In this document: piece by piece, positions 9,096 to 19,106 of the stretch | Position numbering within the stretch: position 1 is the stretch's first letter | How the letters are laid out: each line of letters begins with the position of its first letter | DNA from: Chara braunii | Lineage: Eukaryota; Streptophyta; Charophyceae; Charales; Characeae | Assembly: GCA_003427395.1 (NCBI GenBank) | Contig: BFEA01000148.1 | Coordinates: 1,487,149-1,510,958, forward strand | Direction: 5' to 3' | DNA: 23,810 bases | Notes under the pieces: generated by a model | Told to the model about the DNA's origin: nothing | Seen by the model: the letters and a program-made list of their open reading frames with translations, nothing else | Database searches by the model: none | Translations under genes and position numbers: made by a program

Positions 9096-10080
9096 ATCGA
9101 ATGACTGATGACTTCTCTTTCTTAATAAAACCGAAGAAAGATTGTGTGTTCCTCACCAAGAACCAATTAAAAGTTTAATCATTGGGGAATACAATGATGC
9201 GGAAGGTCACTTTGGTTTTAAGAAGACGTAGACTGATTTGCGCGAACGTTTTGAGTGGAAAGGAATGAAGGCAGATGTACTAACCTATGTGCGGACTTGT
9301 CTTGTATGTTAAAGAAACAAACCCTCACACAAGAATTCAATGGGACTACTGAGACCGCTGGTTATTCCAAGTAAGTTGGGTGAGTCTATTTCCATTGATT
9401 TTATAAGTCTTACCGGAAGTCCAAATGGCAACAGTCAGGTAATGGTCACCGTAGATAGATTATCAAAGTATGTTATGCTCATTCCTTTGCCTGTTGACGC
9501 TAGAACCGAACTAGTCATCCAAAAGTTTTAGATGCGATGAATCTCTAAGTATGGATTCTCAAAAACCATCATCTCTGATAAGGATGTTCAGTTCACTAGT
9601 CTCCAATGACAAAAGTTGATGGAAGTCTATGGGATTAGGTTGACCATGTCGTCAGGCAGGCACCCTAAAACGAATGGCCAAACTGAGCAAATGAACCGTC
9701 TTTGTCAACAACTTTTGTGAATCTATATCCGACCTGATCAGATAGACTGGGATGAGAATTTGCATAAAATTGTTAGTGCCTATAATAACAGCATACATAC
9801 TGTTACAGGTAGAATGCCTAATACACTGCATAAAGAGTGGAAGCCTAGGCGTCCCATTTACGCATTAACAATGGACCAGTTTCAGAGGTTACCCCCAGGT
9901 ACGCGTGAATTCGCAGTTTTGTATGAAGAAGACATAAAAAAGGTTAAGGAAAACATACAGAAAGTCCAACCACAAATGATAGAACAGACAAATAAACATC
10001 GCCGACCTCCACAATTTCGAGAAGGAGATCTTGTTTGTGTTGAGTCCAAAGATTTTTCCTTAGAAGAAAACGTGTCCTAA
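9096..10080 (+). pseudogene. Integrase, zinc region and DD35E core
   Basis: An HHCC-like N-terminus is visible (AEGHFGFKK near 9200; TCLVC near 9295-9309). The core holds all three catalytic residues in one frame: Asp in SIDFI at 9397-9399, Asp in ISDKD at 9577-9579 and Glu in NGQTEQ at 9685-9687. That gives 35 residues between the second Asp and the Glu, the exact DD35E spacing. Stops after VIQKF (about 9529), in the next few codons, at 9607 and at 9718 interrupt it. The C-terminal portion is open at 9760-10080. In an intact element it would insert cDNA into host chromatin. Confidence 0.92.
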
Positions 10081-10466
10081 AAATTGCTACATGTCTACTA
10101 TGGCCCCTGGGAAGTTCTCAAGGTGATTGGAGATTCAGATGGATCTTCCTTCCGTACAGATGTACCTCCACACCTAAGGACATACCCCGCCTTCCATGCG
10201 TCCAAGATGCTACCCTATGTAGAATGTGATAATTTTTCGAATAGGCCATCTATGTTTCCACCCTCGATGAATAGAGGTTATGAAGTTAAAAAAATACGGA
10301 ACATGACTACATTTTTACAGGTGGCAAAGAAAGACCTCAGAAGCAGCATAAGGTAAAGTTCAAGTCCCAACCTCCATCTGAAGCCAGATGGTTTAGTAAG
10401 AAAGAACTTCTACCCACTACTCCTGACATCGCTGCTGCATATGAACGTGGGTTGCGTGAGAAGTGA
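10081..10466 (+). pseudogene. Integrase C-terminus with chromodomain-like tail
   Basis: Frame 1 gives YYGPWEVLKVIG, the GPF/Y-type module, then HASKMLPYV and YEVKKIRNM. A shift near 10321 moves to frame 3, which gives KQHKVKFKSQPPSEARWF and EELLP-like sequence ending at a TGA at 10464-10466. The order EV..I, then V.F...P..ARWF, then P.I..AYE resembles the chromodomain of chromoviral integrases, which guides insertion to marked chromatin. The assignment is by pattern; the chromodomain itself is only moderately certain. Confidence 0.65.
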
Positions 10467-10520
10467 TATTTTTGCGATGGAACTCGAAAATTGGGCCGGC
10501 AGGAATGCAATAATCCATGT

Positions 10521-10888
10521 TGTATGCCTGGTTTGAAGTCTGAGGGCCTCCCGGGCGCACTGAGACCCAGGCCAAGGGGGAAATTAAACCCCACGTAAAG
10601 ATTCAGGGCCTGGACGAGATACAGTTGGCTAAGTCAATTGTCGGAGATTCTAACAGTCAAAGTCAAAGTGTACCCAGTCCAGGCCGCCGGTGAGACACAC
10701 ACATTTGTTTGTATGCAGGTACCCAGACAACATCAGGTCCAAGGGGAAGTCTGCAACTGTACACAATTCAAACCCTCGGTTGTGAGTCAATCTGAACGAC
10801 TGTGAGGAGAGAACCCAAGGCCAGACAACCTCGACAAACACTACAAATGGGCTGGTCTCGAGGTGGTCAATATTCAGTCTTGCTATGC
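10521..10888 (+). repeat. Right terminal repeat (3' LTR candidate)
   Basis: It matches 2686-3056 in order and spacing. A polypurine-like AAGGGGGAAA (10574-10583) lies about 55 bp inside the repeat. No polypurine tract sits directly before 10521, so the true 3' LTR probably starts near 10585. Similarity ends near 10888 at TGCTTG, and no TG...CA ends or target duplication could be confirmed. Confidence 0.75.
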
Positions 10889-11076
10889 TGCTTGGACGCT
10901 GACTTGACTTCGACCAGATGCTGGCATTGACGTTGGCACGACGTTGGCAAGACGTTGGCTTGACGCTGGCTGTGCGCATGCACTGTGGATGAAGACGCGG
11001 GCTGTGACAACATGTTGGCGCTATCTGTTCTGTGCGTCAGGCATTGCTGATGTGGCTCTGCCACCTGTCTTCAAGG
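10889..11076. repeat. Spacer with degenerate GACGTTGGC array
   Basis: Between the LTR element and the LINE, words of the form GACGTTGGC or GACGCTGGC recur about every 11 bp between 10929 and 10972. It may be an eroded end of either element. No gene was seen. Confidence 0.6.
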
Positions 11077-11775
11077 ATGACAGCAGGGGAGAGGGAGATT
11101 GACCCCTTCCAAGCTGCGTTTGATTCAAAACCGATGGAGGTCGACCCGTTCCCAACCAACGCCAACACGTCACCGGAGGTCTTGGTCCCGGAAAGCGACC
11201 CGGAAGGTTAGGAGGAGGGGGCGCCGCCACCACACCTGCCGATAGAACAGAAATTGTTGCCATTGCAGACCGGCTGATGGGGAAATTGAAAGCTAAATAC
11301 GGCCCCCTCACCGACGATTTCTAAGACGTACTTAGAGTTATTCCCCATACTAGACACGAGCGCCTCACTCAAAAACGTACTGGAAAATGGACTACAATCG
11401 GAGGTGAAGTGGACGGAAGCATGGCACAGACTGACTACAATAGTGTTTGCTCGCTTTCAACCACCACACGCAGCACCAACAAATGAAGTTGAGCAGAACA
11501 TGACATACTCGACAGACACGACAGACACCGAACAGGGCCAGAGGACTCGGTATCCCCCAGTTCTGCAGCAACCAACCCCGCTGCCGAGCTCGGACCCTTC
11601 GGACCCAGACGAGTCTGCACCATTGGACCTGGTACGGAAAAGAAAACTTTGTCACTTAATTGAGTTGGGCAGCAACTCCGACCCCTTGTCGCGGGAGGCT
11701 ATATTGCTCATCCCTGTTCGAAAGAAAAATGAAAAATGGGAGGTGGGACTGTCTCTGGTAGAGAATGGCAGGTAG
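11077..11775 (+). pseudogene. LINE ORF1-like remnant
   Basis: A short frame at 11077-11211 (MTAGEREIDPFQAAF, proline-rich) ends in TAG. Other frames continue at about 11220-11480 (IVAIADRLMGKLKAKYG) and 11404-11775 (123 codons with a Pro/Ser/Asp-rich middle and a LIPVRKKNEKWEVGL end). It sits where LINE ORF1, an RNA-binding chaperone, is expected. No RRM or zinc knuckle was recognised, so the assignment rests on position. Confidence 0.45.
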
Positions 11776-12201
11776 GGGGGGGTCATGCTACAGGGTTGGA
11801 CATCATTCTAGAGGGAGCCACAAAATAGGACATCTGAGGCAGCGACCAGCCTTCTGCAGATGCATTTACAAGACCACATGACAGAAAATCTACCACCAGG
11901 GGCACATGCACTAAGCCTCGATCACAACAGGCCCCAACAAAATAGCACAGCGAGACATTTTCATACACTATGACCCTACTAAGGAGGCAGGCCTGAGATG
12001 GCACACTCATGCCCAACTACTGAACCTGCAGACAACTAAAATTGAGCACAATGACACCAGGTCTGAACAGGACATTCGAAAATGTTTATGCGCCCTCCTC
12101 AGGTCGGGCCCCTCACTAGGAACCGAGGACTGGGATTGGGATCTGCTGCCGTGGGTCCGCCGTTAAAAAGGCAACTACATGCCATGTAATAGGAAGAGTA
12201 T
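11776..12201 (+). other. LINE inter-ORF region, decayed
   Basis: No frame stays open for more than about 60 codons, yet the sequence is not simple. It may be the decayed end of ORF1 plus the spacer before ORF2. Confidence 0.4.
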
Positions 12202-13385
12202 ATGAATATTTCGAGCAAGATGGACCCAGTCAGAGCGGTGTATGGGAAGGACCGTATCTGGAATCAATGCAGGAGAGCAACAGATCTGGACCTGAGGTCC
12301 CTGAATATGAATGGCTTGGCCTCGTGCAAATTTGAAAAACAAAATGCAATCTAGGACCTGATGAGAGGGGTGGGCGGTAGGAACTGGCCAGATATAGTGT
12401 GCGTCCAGGAAACACACCCGATGGACACTCCGGAACACAACCCTACCCACCAAATGATCTGGCCATATAAGGCTTTCAGTGCCCATGCCCCAAAGTCGGA
12501 TAGTGTAGGGGTAGCCATCTGGATTCCCCCCGAGTCCAGGGCGGACCAGGTACATCGGGTGGGGGATCAGAAAGGGGGTCGATGGGTGTCTATCCTGGTC
12601 ACGCTGGAAATTGAAATTTTATGCATTTTGTGTGTCCACGCCCCCAACATCGTAAGCGAGAGGAGATCCTTTTTTGAGGACCTCAAGTCGCAAATCCCAG
12701 ACGGGGTCCCGATTATAATAGCCGGGGACTGCAATGCAGCCCCGAATCGTTGGATGGACAGATGGCGGACTCCCTCTCCTACCCCGGCATACGTGGAGGA
12801 GGATAAGTGGATAATCCACGAGTTATGCCTATCGCTAAAAGGTTTTATTTGTGCCTACGGAAGACTGGTACTGAGGGTCAGTCAAGATCTTGGATAGACT
12901 TAATTCTGATCTCGGAAGAAATGGCAGGATCACTACTCCTAGCAGCGATCTTACCTACCAGTCCCTATCCGGACCTTGATCATAAAATGTGTACGGCCAT
13001 CTTGTCGTTCCGACAGAAACCCGATCGTGGATCGGGCTTTTACAAACTCAATACTTCTATCTTAAAACATAATACCTTTCAAAACAAAATCAAAGACTGT
13101 TGCGCATTCTGGCATACACATCAACAGCAATTTCAGCAGGATACTGATTGGTTTAACAACGGACTATTCTATCTGGGTAAAAAATGTCAAGAATACTCCA
13201 AACTTTTAGCGGCTAAAAAACATCAACAGGAGATGGAAGTTCATCAACAACTGCAGCAACTAGAGCAACATGATCATCCAAACAGTTTGCATAATGGCCA
13301 ACACACACAATACACACAACCAGAGGACTGCTCAGAGGTTCAAAGGCTACAACTGCGACTCCAGACCTTTGGTACACAACGTTGA
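12202..13385 (+). pseudogene. LINE ORF2: AP endonuclease domain
   Basis: From ATG 12202 in frame 1: LDLRSLNMNGLAS is the EN N-terminus, IVCVQETHP carries the catalytic Glu, and IIIAGDCNAAPN carries the Asp-x-Asn pair. A TAG lies in frame at 12352. Near 12850 the frame shifts to frame 3, where GQSRSWIDLILIS and PDLDHKM supply the C-terminal S-x-I-D and D-H motifs. A Gln/His-rich linker follows to the stop at 13383. In an active LINE this nuclease nicks target DNA to prime reverse transcription. Confidence 0.88.
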
Positions 13386-14530
13386 GAAGGAACACGAATA
13401 AGAGGAAGGCTGACAAAGCTACAAACGAAAGGAACAATGGACAAAAAATTCTTTAGTATGGCTCGAGCACACTCGCACAAAACAACCATCGAAGCGTTAT
13501 ACGACTCGCAGACCGGCAACCACGACATTGTCACCTCCTCCCCCCACTGGTTGCAGATAGCCAGATCCTTTTTCAAGGATTTGTTCACTTCAAGATATGC
13601 ACAACGGGAGAGGAACGTCAGGGAGAAGGAAATATAAGATTTCTTGAAACCACTGGAAAAGACCCTGACGGGCCAGCAACAAACAGATCTGAATCGTCCC
13701 CTCTCCAAGGAGAAAATCTGGACGGCAATGATGCAGATGGATGAAGAGAAGACCCCGGGCATCGATGAATTTCTCGAGGAATTATGGGAGACCTTCTGAA
13801 CCCAGATGTCCCCGGACCTCATGGATTTCTATTGCCATGTGTGGGACACATGGAGGATGGGGGAGTTGGTGGGGCAAGGTATCCTCAACCTGCTGCACAA
13901 AAAGGGGGACAAAATGGATATCAGAAACTATCGGCCGATAACATTGCTCACAGTTGTCTATAAGATGCTTGCAAAAGCTCTGACAAACCGACTAATTCCG
14001 GTCCTAGACGACATTATTCACCCAATGCAGACTGGTTTTGTCAAAGGACGCAGAATTCAGGATAATATCCTCTTAGTTAATGAACTTATCAAATTAACTA
14101 GGCAAGATAACCAGAATGTGGTTGTAGTATTCATAGACTTTGAAAAAGCTTACGATCACGCGGACTGGCTATTCTTAGATAAACGTATGAAAAAATGAAC
14201 ATCGGATCAGTATTCCAACGTTGGACCGAAATACTACTTCATAACGCCACTGTCCAAGTCAATGGAAGGTTAGCGTCGGTTTTTCCGCTGCAACGATTGG
14301 TTCGCCAAGGGGACCCTTTGGCACCCTTCCTCTTCATCATAGTGATGGAAGCGCTGACAGGGAACCTCCACGTCAATAAAGACCTGAGGAAACTGCAGAT
14401 CTTCGCTATCCCAGAAGACGCAATCCCTGTTTGCTCGATGTTTGCTGACGACCTGACTCTTATGATAGATGCCACTACAGCAAACATGGAAGAAATTAAG
14501 AGATTATTTGACCGATTTACAGCAGTTTGA
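13386..14530 (+). pseudogene. LINE ORF2: reverse transcriptase domain
   Basis: Frame 3 continues after the 13383 stop, with further stops at 13635 and about 13797. Motifs in order: NLLHKKGDKMDIRNYRPITL (RT motif 1), MQTGFVKGRRIQDNIL, and VVVVFIDFEKAYD with the first catalytic Asp. A shift near 14195 moves to frame 2 with LVRQGDPLAPFLF and the catalytic FADDLTL (about 14440-14460). The catalytic residues persist, while at least three stops and one shift show that the gene is dead. Confidence 0.92.
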
Positions 14531-15779
14531 CATTGGACCGATTTACAGCAATTTCAGACATGACTGTCAATTGGGAAACAAGACCTTGGGGTGGTGGATC
14601 CACCATCAAGGGGTGCGCCCACCGGAGCTGCCACGGGTCAAATGGCTCCCGGAGACGGCCCCTGTTAGAGAGTTGGGAATTAGGTTGACGGCATTAGGTA
14701 AGCCAGCATCGAATGATGAGTGGATCCTTGAGCCTGCTCTATAAAAACTAGCCAACTTTAAACAAATAGCCAGACTTGCCCCACAGGTACCGCAAGGAGT
14801 TAGCCCACTGACCTGGCTGGAAAATTGCTTTTGGACTGTGTTGCGGTACCCCCGTATAAAGCGAGACTCACCCCGAGGTACCGCCCGTTCGGACCTGGTC
14901 AGAGACAACTTCTGGACCCGAGTCATCAAGGCTTGGCGCCAATTTCCGTTGCCCGATCAACCCCCACCAACCAGGTGGGAGGAGGTGATGCGCCAACCTC
15001 TTTTTGGGAATAGGACGATAACAGACCGGTACAGCAGAATGTACCGTAGCTCAGACACCCCGTGGAACAGTTGGGTCAAAAAAGGCATAATCTGAATAAA
15101 GAATATATGGAACATAGAAGAAGGGGACTGGAAAATGGGGCCACAACTGAGAACCATACTAAAGCACTGCCACAAGATTGAGGAGAACATTGATCTGTTG
15201 ACCTTTGCAATCCCCCTTGACTGGGTACGCATCTTGCGCAAAGGGCCACGACTAATAGAAGGGGACTGGGTAGCTGCCCCGGGGGATCCGAAAAGTGCAG
15301 GTAATGTGGAGGTAAGGGCAGACGAAACGTTGGTAAACCTCTTCCACTTAGACAAGGAAAATAAACTCACCCCGTACCGCCCAAATGTGATCAGATGGTG
15401 GAGAACAGCTGGCCTGCACAGGATACTCGTACTACAGGATAATGATGTTTGAATTGCATATCACCCAAACACCCCCGTAATGAAGCTTTCCTTTGACCCT
15501 GATGAATGGCAGTGGATACCCGTTCGAAAACCTAAGCCAGGGATGAACCTAAAACTGCATGCTCTATCAGTGAAGGCCACGTATCGTCTGCTTCGACCAA
15601 AGGTGAACATAAAAGATACAGTGAAGGCCCGATGGAGGTCACACTTGAATGTAGGGACTGAGGCAATTCACCTGATCCGTTGGTTCACTGCCACAAGGTC
15701 TAGGCCTGCGAAGATGGTTTCCCTTCAATGGCAGATAGAACACCACTGCGGCGTTGTCTGCCCACCAACGACTGATTGA
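14531..15779 (+). pseudogene. LINE ORF2: post-RT connector region
   Basis: Back in frame 3, long open stretches are separated by stops at 14742, 15093, 15450 and 15777. The sequence is tryptophan-rich (KTLGWWIHHQG, TPWNSWVKKGII, DEWQWIPVRKP). This is the length and position of the poorly conserved region between RT and the C-terminal zinc domain in plant LINEs. The function of the region is not defined. Confidence 0.75.
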
Positions 15780-16543
15780 TAGATCGTACATACCTGGAGC
15801 AGAAGGGGCGGGCATTACCGTGGTGCAAGTCATGCCATACTACCTTTCCCCCCCGCAGAGTCCCTGAAACCATAGAGCACATATTCATGCAGTGCCCAGG
15901 GGCAGTTCTTACATGGCGATGGTGGGATAGGATATGGACTCAGTTGGGCACTGGATCTCACTGGCCATGGGATTGGAGGGTCTTATTATGCGAGGCATGG
16001 TCCTCCCCCATTGACAATACCTTTGAAAATGATATGTTCAAACTCGGAAGGAGAGCGGTCATGTGGACCCTTTGGAGGAAATGCTGTATACATGCTCTGG
16101 AGTAGGTCCGTATAACTGGGGAAGAGGCAACAGACATGATAAGGCAATACATTCAACAAAAACTTATGGTACACTGGCAAAAAATTAAACGACTTATATC
16201 ATTCAGCAAAGGACGTAACACAGGCAATTCAACATTTTCTGGAGACTGGTTGGGCAGTGAGAATGTGGGCTGGATCGCATATGTCAGATAGGAGGGCAAG
16301 CCCGCCAGGAAGGCAACCAGGAGGAATTCAAGAGAGACTACCGTATCTGTTTCAGAGACTGGACCACTGTGGGCCAGGAGATCCCACTGTGACCTGCTAC
16401 AGAATTCCCTGACCCCTTCCCGCCCCACCAGCTGGCAATGGTGGATATGCAATGGTATGGAGCAGACTGAACAGGTGACCCCTGAGGAACAGGAAGTAGC
16501 GACCCCTGAGGAACAGGAAGTAGCCGCATTGCTCACCTTTTGA
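15776..16543 (+). pseudogene. LINE ORF2: zf-RVT C-terminal domain
   Basis: Frame 2 carries WCKSCHTTFPPRRVPETIEH followed by IFMQCPGAVLTWRWW, with C-x2-C ... H-x4-C spacing, the zf-RVT zinc-binding motif of plant LINE reverse transcriptases. Stops at 16103 and about 16288 interrupt an otherwise continuous frame. The frame ends with a duplicated TPEEQEVA peptide and a TGA at 16541-16543, which I take as the natural ORF2 end. Confidence 0.8.
16477..16524 (+). repeat. 24-bp tandem duplication at the ORF2 end
   Basis: GACCCCTGAGGAACAGGAAG plus TAGC occurs twice without mismatch, coding TPEEQEVA twice in frame 2. Exact identity suggests a recent slip. Confidence 0.92.
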
Positions 16544-16903
16544 ATATTCTAGAAGCAACTGAGCGTGAGGGTTCTGTATGCAACTGAGCATGGTTTTGGA
16601 GTGTGCGGCTCCCCTGATTAGTATCAGTCCTTAGCGGTCTATCTGACGCCCTTTTATAAGGGTGAAGAGATACAAAAAGGGATTGGCTGCCCTGCATGCT
16701 CACACAAGGCTACTTTGCTGGATATTACACAGGATCTGCTCAGTCAATCCCCTGGGTTTCAGGGCAATCAATGCTGGCAGACTCCATAGCCACTATTCTC
16801 ATAGGGTCTGATCAGTCAATCCCCTGTTGTGCAGGCCCTGCAGGGTAATCAATGCTGGCAGACCTCACACTGTTTTTCACCTCCTCAAGATGTTTTCTTT
16901 CAA
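16544..16903 (+). other. LINE 3' UTR with 73-bp duplication
   Basis: No coding sequence is seen. TCTGCTCAGTCAATCCCCTG at about 16736 and TCTGATCAGTCAATCCCCTG at about 16808 head two units. Each contains CAATCAATGCTGGCAGAC, so the period is about 72-76 bp. Confidence 0.7.
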
Positions 16904-16965
16904 GGGACGCTGGACCCGTTTTCCAGCAGGTGACGCTCCCCACTAATAGATGGAGCCTCTCCCCA

Positions 16966-17002
16966 TGTCTCTTATACACATCTAGATGTGTATAAGAGAC
17001 AG
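16966..17002. other. Nextera mate-pair junction adapter (artefact)
   Basis: The 37 bp are TGTCTCTTATACACATCT followed directly by its inverse AGATGTGTATAAGAGACAG. Apart from the first base, this is the full Tn5 mosaic-end pair used as the Illumina Nextera mate-pair junction adapter. It is not native DNA. It marks a point where two fragment ends were joined during library circularisation and then carried into the assembly. Confidence 0.95.
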
Positions 17003-17042
17003 GTGTCTGCTCTTACCAGCAGCACTAACATTGGTGGGGGTG

Positions 17043-17043
17043 T

Positions 17044-17078
<35 letters not shown>
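17043..17078 (+). repeat. T8/A-run, likely poly-A tail
   Basis: Eight T residues are followed by an uninterrupted A-run ending at 17078. It is taken as the LINE tail, although a T-to-A switch is unusual and may reflect a gap-fill join. Confidence 0.75.
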
Positions 17079-17081
<3 letters not shown>

Positions 17082-17682
17082 AGCTGTGGACTTATTGCGT
17101 GGTTATACCCCAAGTTTTGCATTTCCTGGCCTAATGATCGCCAACCTTAGCTGGCTTCTTGCATATACCCCCAGCGAGTTTGCTTTCCTTGGCTGACTGA
17201 TTCCCAAGCATGATGTGAGGTGATTTCAACCTGTACCGCTGCAAGCAGCGAACAATGGGAGACACTGAAGTCTCGTACAAAACACATGTTTGGCAACACG
17301 AGTAAATCAATTCTCACCAGAGTAGGCAAAGAGGGAAAGGATGGAAGGGGTGGAAGAAGCCGGGGAAAAGGAAGGATAAAGGGGAACGAGGAGGGAATAA
17401 GAGGGTAGAGGGAGAAGGAAGAAGAAGATCGAAGGAGAAGAGAGGTAAGCAGGAGTAAGGGATCGAAAGAGACCCATGCTTGGCTGTTGGGTCAGCTGTC
17501 CACCCTACTATCAGTTGCCCCTTTTGTTTCCTCCCAAGATTTCCACGTATGCTTCCTCCGCCATCTTCCTTGCACGGAAGTGCAACACTGCTTGGTACCT
17601 TTTTGCCAAGGTGGGACCGCTGGTGTCCTGCTCTCCCAGCTAAAGGCGAAGAGCACTGCACTGCCCGCTCTGAAAGGAACGC

Positions 17683-17683
<1 letters not shown>
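17079..17683. other. No gene supported
   Basis: A frame at 17220-17408 (62 codons, ending Lys/Gly/Arg-rich) overlaps a purine-rich stretch (17330-17460) and has no recognisable family. Nothing else stands out. Confidence 0.5.
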
Positions 17684-17777
<94 letters not shown>

Positions 17778-17799
17778 TGGTCTTACAGGAAAGCCACAC

Positions 17800-17843
<44 letters not shown>

Positions 17844-17875
17844 AGGAGGGGGGGGGGGGGGGGGGGGGGGGGGGA
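17684..17875. repeat. Compound microsatellite (CA)(TA)(GA)(CA)(G)
   Basis: (CA)n at 17684-17716 passes into (TA)n to about 17738, (GA)n at 17741-17775, a 20-bp unique spacer, (CA)n at 17795-17840 and a G-run at 17848-17874. Long reading frames across it on both strands are composition artefacts. Confidence 0.95.
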
Positions 17876-18282
17876 GGGGGATGCATGGACACTTCGCATG
17901 CACATACACGTATAGTGAACTTTACCATTGAAAAAATTAAAGAATTCGCTATTCTAACAACTGATATTTAACTAAACTGTCATCAAGTAGGTTCAAATTT
18001 GAATGTTCATCAAGTTCCAGCATAGCCTGTGAGAAACTGAAACTGCTGAGAGATTATTCAATCCTGTCTACGGTTATCGACTTCACTGCAATCTATTCAA
18101 AGTTTATTTTATTATTACTGATGTAACGGATGTGTTTCTTGAGCTTCCTTGACACTTCACCAACACGAGAACATCGAGAAGAAATAATGCACCTCATATC
18201 GTTCGCCTTATTTGAAGAAAGGATGGGTTTTTGCAAAGAACCCAGTAGAACCCCATGAAGCCAGTGGGCCGCCAATAAAGGA
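17876..18282. other. A/T-rich stretch, no gene supported
   Basis: No frame longer than about 60 codons carries recognisable content, and I found no RNA gene. Confidence 0.5.
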
Positions 18283-18352
18283 TGACTTCAATGATTCGGT
18301 TGACTTCAGAAGTCGTTCGACTTGAGAAATCAATCGACTCCAGAAATCAGCT
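18283..18352. repeat. Degenerate 17-19 bp repeat (GACTTCAGAAATC)
   Basis: GACTTCAATGATTCG, GACTTCAGAAGTCG, GACTTGAGAAATC and GACTCCAGAAATCAG begin near 18283, 18302, 18319 and 18336. This is an eroded short minisatellite. Confidence 0.75.
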
Positions 18353-18585
18353 GAGCTCGCAAAACCAGATTACCCCAGAGACTTTATTTTATTTTTTTGA
18401 AAAAAAAAACATGACTAAACTTTAATATCTGCAGAAGATTGGGAGCAGCTTCCCTCCGTTAGATCAACTTAGACCCCGGAAAATCAGTAAACCCCCCTGA
18501 AATTAGTCGACGAGGGAATGTACTTGTCCCACTGGTACCAGCAGTGGAACCAGAAATCAGCTGTCTTCTGGGAACCAGCACTGCT

Positions 18586-18680
18586 GCCAGCAGTGGTGCC
18601 AGCGGTGGTGCCAGAAGTGGTGCCAGCAGTGGAACCAGCAGTGGAATCAGCTGTGGTACCAGCTGTGGTACCACAGTGGA
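18586..18680. repeat. 12-bp minisatellite, seven units
   Basis: Units of the type GCCAGCAGTGGT run from 18586 to 18669, with a shortened eighth unit to 18680. The period is a multiple of three, so both strands stay open (Ser/Gly/Ala-rich or Val/Pro/Leu-rich), but no gene context supports coding. A (CTC)n tract follows near 18810-18835. Confidence 0.9.
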
Positions 18681-18894
18681 ACCAGGAAGGACTCAAATCC
18701 AGGAAGCAGTTTCTACTTCTATCCCAGAAACAACACAATGGACCAAGACACTGGTGGACCTCAGTTGATCCCACTGACCAGAAGCTCAGTCCTCAGTTTA
18801 GAGTTGGGTTTTATCTCCTCCTCCTCCTCCTCCTCACCAAAACTCTACCGAATGTTCGTGAGGTAAGCCAAAGCTCCAACCACACCTACCGTGT

Positions 18895-19106
18895 ACAGTG
18901 CGACGGTGTACGAAGGAATGAATCTGGGTGAATTGATAAGCACATATTCTTCAATCGATTGACTTTCTTGCATGCTGACGTCACGGAACACACTTCTGAC
19001 GTTCCGCTTTACTAGTGCTCTCGCTTGTTGAGGGCGGACGGCTGCTTCATCGGGAGATTCAAATGTGCACTTGGCCTCGAATCCAGCATTATCCATCTGG
19101 AGATAG
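18895..19106 (-). CDS. Possible exon, unknown protein
   Basis: The minus strand is open from 19135 to 18845. Within it, an acceptor-like TCTCCCACCTGTAG or CTATCTCCAG precedes ATGGATAATGCTGG, and a donor-like ACG|GTAGGT lies near 18895. The encoded peptide has mixed, protein-like composition (DEAAVRPQQARALVKRN, EEYVLINSPRFIPSYTVALY). If not spliced, the frame ends in a hydrophobic VGVVGALAYL. It lies 0.28 kb downstream of the transporter stop codon on the same strand, so it would be a separate gene. I do not recognise the family, and both boundaries are guesses. Confidence 0.3.

Larger units (their letters stand above)
2686..10888 (+). mobile_element. Degenerate Ty3/gypsy LTR retrotransposon
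   Basis: Terminal repeats of about 370 bp (2686-3056 and 10521-10888) enclose, on the plus strand, gag with a CCHC knuckle, an aspartic protease motif, RT, RNase H, integrase and a chromodomain-like tail. RT-RNase H-integrase order is the Ty3/gypsy (Metaviridae) arrangement. Every domain is split by stops or frameshifts, gag is interrupted by a 1 kb insertion and the protease segment is duplicated, so the element cannot be autonomous. By-eye comparison of one terminal-repeat segment (2877-3050) gives roughly 88% identity, mostly transition differences. This fits an old insertion decaying under cytosine methylation. The total span of about 8.2 kb is usual for the superfamily once the 1 kb insertion is removed. 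Confidence 0.9.
11077..17078 (+). mobile_element. Degenerate LINE (non-LTR retrotransposon)
   Basis: On the plus strand this reads ORF1-like remnants (11077-11775), AP endonuclease, RT with FADD, a long C-terminal region with a zf-RVT zinc motif, an ORF end at 16543, a 3' UTR and a poly-A run (17049-17078). The EN-RT-zf-RVT order is that of plant L1-type LINEs. Stops and frameshifts occur in all parts. The left limit is taken as the first ATG after the LTR element and may be too far right. An adapter sequence inside the 3' UTR means its continuity there is not certain. Confidence 0.88.
16904..17078 (+). repeat. LINE-tail repeat, copy B
   Basis: The motif at 16904-16957 (GGGACGCTGGACCCG ... 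TAGATGGAGCC) recurs at 21067 in the same orientation and at 5248 reversed. After an adapter interruption, GGTGTCTGCTCTTACC (17002-17017) matches the second block of copy A. The repeat ends in T8 then a long A-run to 17078. Its position directly after ORF2 suggests it is this LINE's own 3' end. Confidence 0.8.

Noticed and set aside
17314-17971. Long frames of 142-204 codons on both strands
   Set aside because: They run through the compound CA/TA/GA/G microsatellite and encode monotonous His-Thr, Cys-Val or Ser-Leu runs in several frames at once.
18459-18931. Pro/Leu/Val or Ser/Gly/Ala repeat proteins
   Set aside because: The 12-bp minisatellite is open in several frames, with no splice context or family match.
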